This document shows, one piece after another, positions 13,934-14,504 of a stretch of 14,504 nt of DNA. This DNA is from FEN-727 sp036508635 (GTDB taxonomy: Bacteria > Actinomycetota > Geothermincolia > Fen-727 > Anoxymicrobiaceae): positions 1 to 14,504 of the forward strand of contig DATCGY010000025.1 of NCBI GenBank assembly GCA_036508635.1, in the 5' to 3' direction. Positions within the stretch are counted from its first letter, which is position 1; every line of letters begins with the position of its first letter. The position numbers and the translations under genes are program-made. Below the pieces are notes generated by a model, which saw only the letters and a list, made by a program, of their open reading frames with translations, was not told the DNA's origin and made no database searches.

Positions 13934-14504
13934 TTATTCCTGCTCTTCGTCGACGCTACCCGCCTCTTCTTCCGTGTCTTTCTGGCGTGGCGACTCCGCG
14001 GCCGGAGGAGTCGTCCCCGGGCGTGCTCCCGAGGGTTTTTCTCCCCAGAGCTTGATGTTGTCCGGCCCCATGCTCTTTGCCAGCTCGAGCGCCTCGTAAG
14101 CGTTGGAGAGCAGCGTATGCTCTTCGCTCGCCGAGCTCGGGAAGTTCGCGACACCCGCACAGACCGTCAGGCTCGCTGACGCCTGGTCCTCGGATACCGG
14201 GAAGGGATATGTCGCAACATCCCCCCGCAGCCGGTCGGCGAGCCGCAGGGCTCCGAGGCGTGTGGTTTCGGGCAGGATGATACCGAATTCGTCGGCACCG
14301 ATTCGCGCGACGTAGTCGACCTCCCTGGCGCCCTTCTTGAAGACCGATGCTATGTCGGACAAAGCGAGGTTGCCGAGCACTTGCCCGCAAGAGTTGTTGT
14401 ACTCTTCGAGGCTGTCCACGTCGAACACTACCAGCGAGAGGTTTATCGAGTAGCGGCTGGCGCGCATGACCTCGTCGCGCAGCTTGCGGTCGAACTGCCG
14501 GCGG
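13934..14504 (-). CDS. GGDEF-domain protein with degenerate active site (C-terminal part; 5' end outside window)
   Basis: At least 189 residues; the frame runs off the right edge (first full codon 14503-14501). The ATG at 14467 is not the start, because the codons before it read RRQFDRKLRDEV, the usual GGDEF domain opening. Counting from the edge: FDVD (Asp28, Asp30) for metal, an inhibitory-site RxxD (Arg60-Asp63), five residues, then GADEF (69-73) instead of GGDEF. The guanine-contact position normally Asp (GHxxGD) is Asn45, the SIG motif reads CAG, and the usual AD before ALYxAK reads AY. Active cyclases condense two GTP into c-di-GMP; these changes suggest weak or no synthesis and possible c-di-GMP binding. 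The last ~35 residues are an acidic, Pro/Glu-rich, probably disordered tail. Sensor domains would lie outside the window. Confidence 0.85.
   Translation of the reverse strand, partial: RRQFDRKLRDEVMRASRYSINLSLVVFDVDSLEEYNNSCGQVLGNLALSDIASVFKKGAREVDYVARIGADEFGIILPETTRLGALRLADRLRGDVATYPFPVSEDQASASLTVCAGVANFPSSASEEHTLLSNAYEALELAKSMGPDNIKLWGEKPSGARPGTTPPAAESPRQKDTEEEAGSVDEEQE

Noticed and set aside
1..14504. tRNA, rRNA, CRISPR array, insertion sequence or integration site
   Set aside because: Looked for and not seen. There are no spaced direct repeats, transposase motifs, terminal inverted repeats or cloverleaf-like sequences.

Overview
This window looks like a piece of an anaerobic, moderately high-GC bacterial chromosome. 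The best guess is an anaerobic lineage of Actinobacteriota; a Firmicutes-like or other deep-branching anaerobe cannot be excluded from sequence alone. The reasons are an Rnf-type membrane electron-transfer subunit, a [NiFe]-hydrogenase maturation operon, a DUF362/ferredoxin iron-sulfur protein, a fused exonuclease/DinG helicase, and cell-wall remodelling enzymes (3D-domain and L,D-transpeptidase). GTG and TTG starts are frequent, and ATA and AGG codons are common despite the GC content. No tRNA, rRNA, CRISPR array, insertion sequence or phage gene was seen, and the gene order reads as ordinary chromosomal backbone.

Layout. (1) Positions 2-637: the 3' part of an RnfD-like flavin-binding membrane subunit, closed by a strong GC hairpin at 671-699. 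(2) Positions 766-5864: a tight operon encoding a hydrogenase maturation endopeptidase, hypF, hypC, hypD and hypE, most of them overlapping. This set makes and inserts the Fe(CN)2CO part of the [NiFe] site and trims the large subunit. hypA, hypB and the hydrogenase structural genes are not in the window. (3) Positions 5966-7752: a small nitroreductase, then a DUF362 protein ending in a two-cluster ferredoxin domain. (4) Positions 7772-10690: a DnaQ-like exonuclease fused to a DinG/XPD-type iron-sulfur helicase, 19 bases behind the DUF362 gene. (5) Positions 10668-11621, minus strand: a secreted coiled-coil plus 3D-domain cell-wall protein. It is read from a near-consensus promoter through a short leader that holds a terminator-like hairpin and an alternative, mutually exclusive hairpin. 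(6) A 359-base AT-rich divergent intergenic region. (7) Positions 11981-12676: a HEAT-repeat protein. (8) Positions 12781-13911: a membrane-anchored L,D-transpeptidase with a clear promoter and a TTG start. (9) Positions 13934-14504, minus strand: the C-terminal part of a GGDEF-domain protein with a degenerate active site but a preserved c-di-GMP inhibitory site, running off the right edge.

How it fits together. The left two thirds concern low-potential redox metabolism (Rnf, hydrogenase maturation, nitroreductase, ferredoxin-like protein). The right third concerns the cell envelope and signalling. I found no convincing wholly new system. The most interesting signals are the possible attenuator or riboswitch-like leader of the 3D-domain gene, the reciprocal state of the DinG-like fusion (iron-sulfur cysteines intact, exonuclease motif II altered), and the GGDEF protein that looks more like a c-di-GMP sensor than a cyclase.
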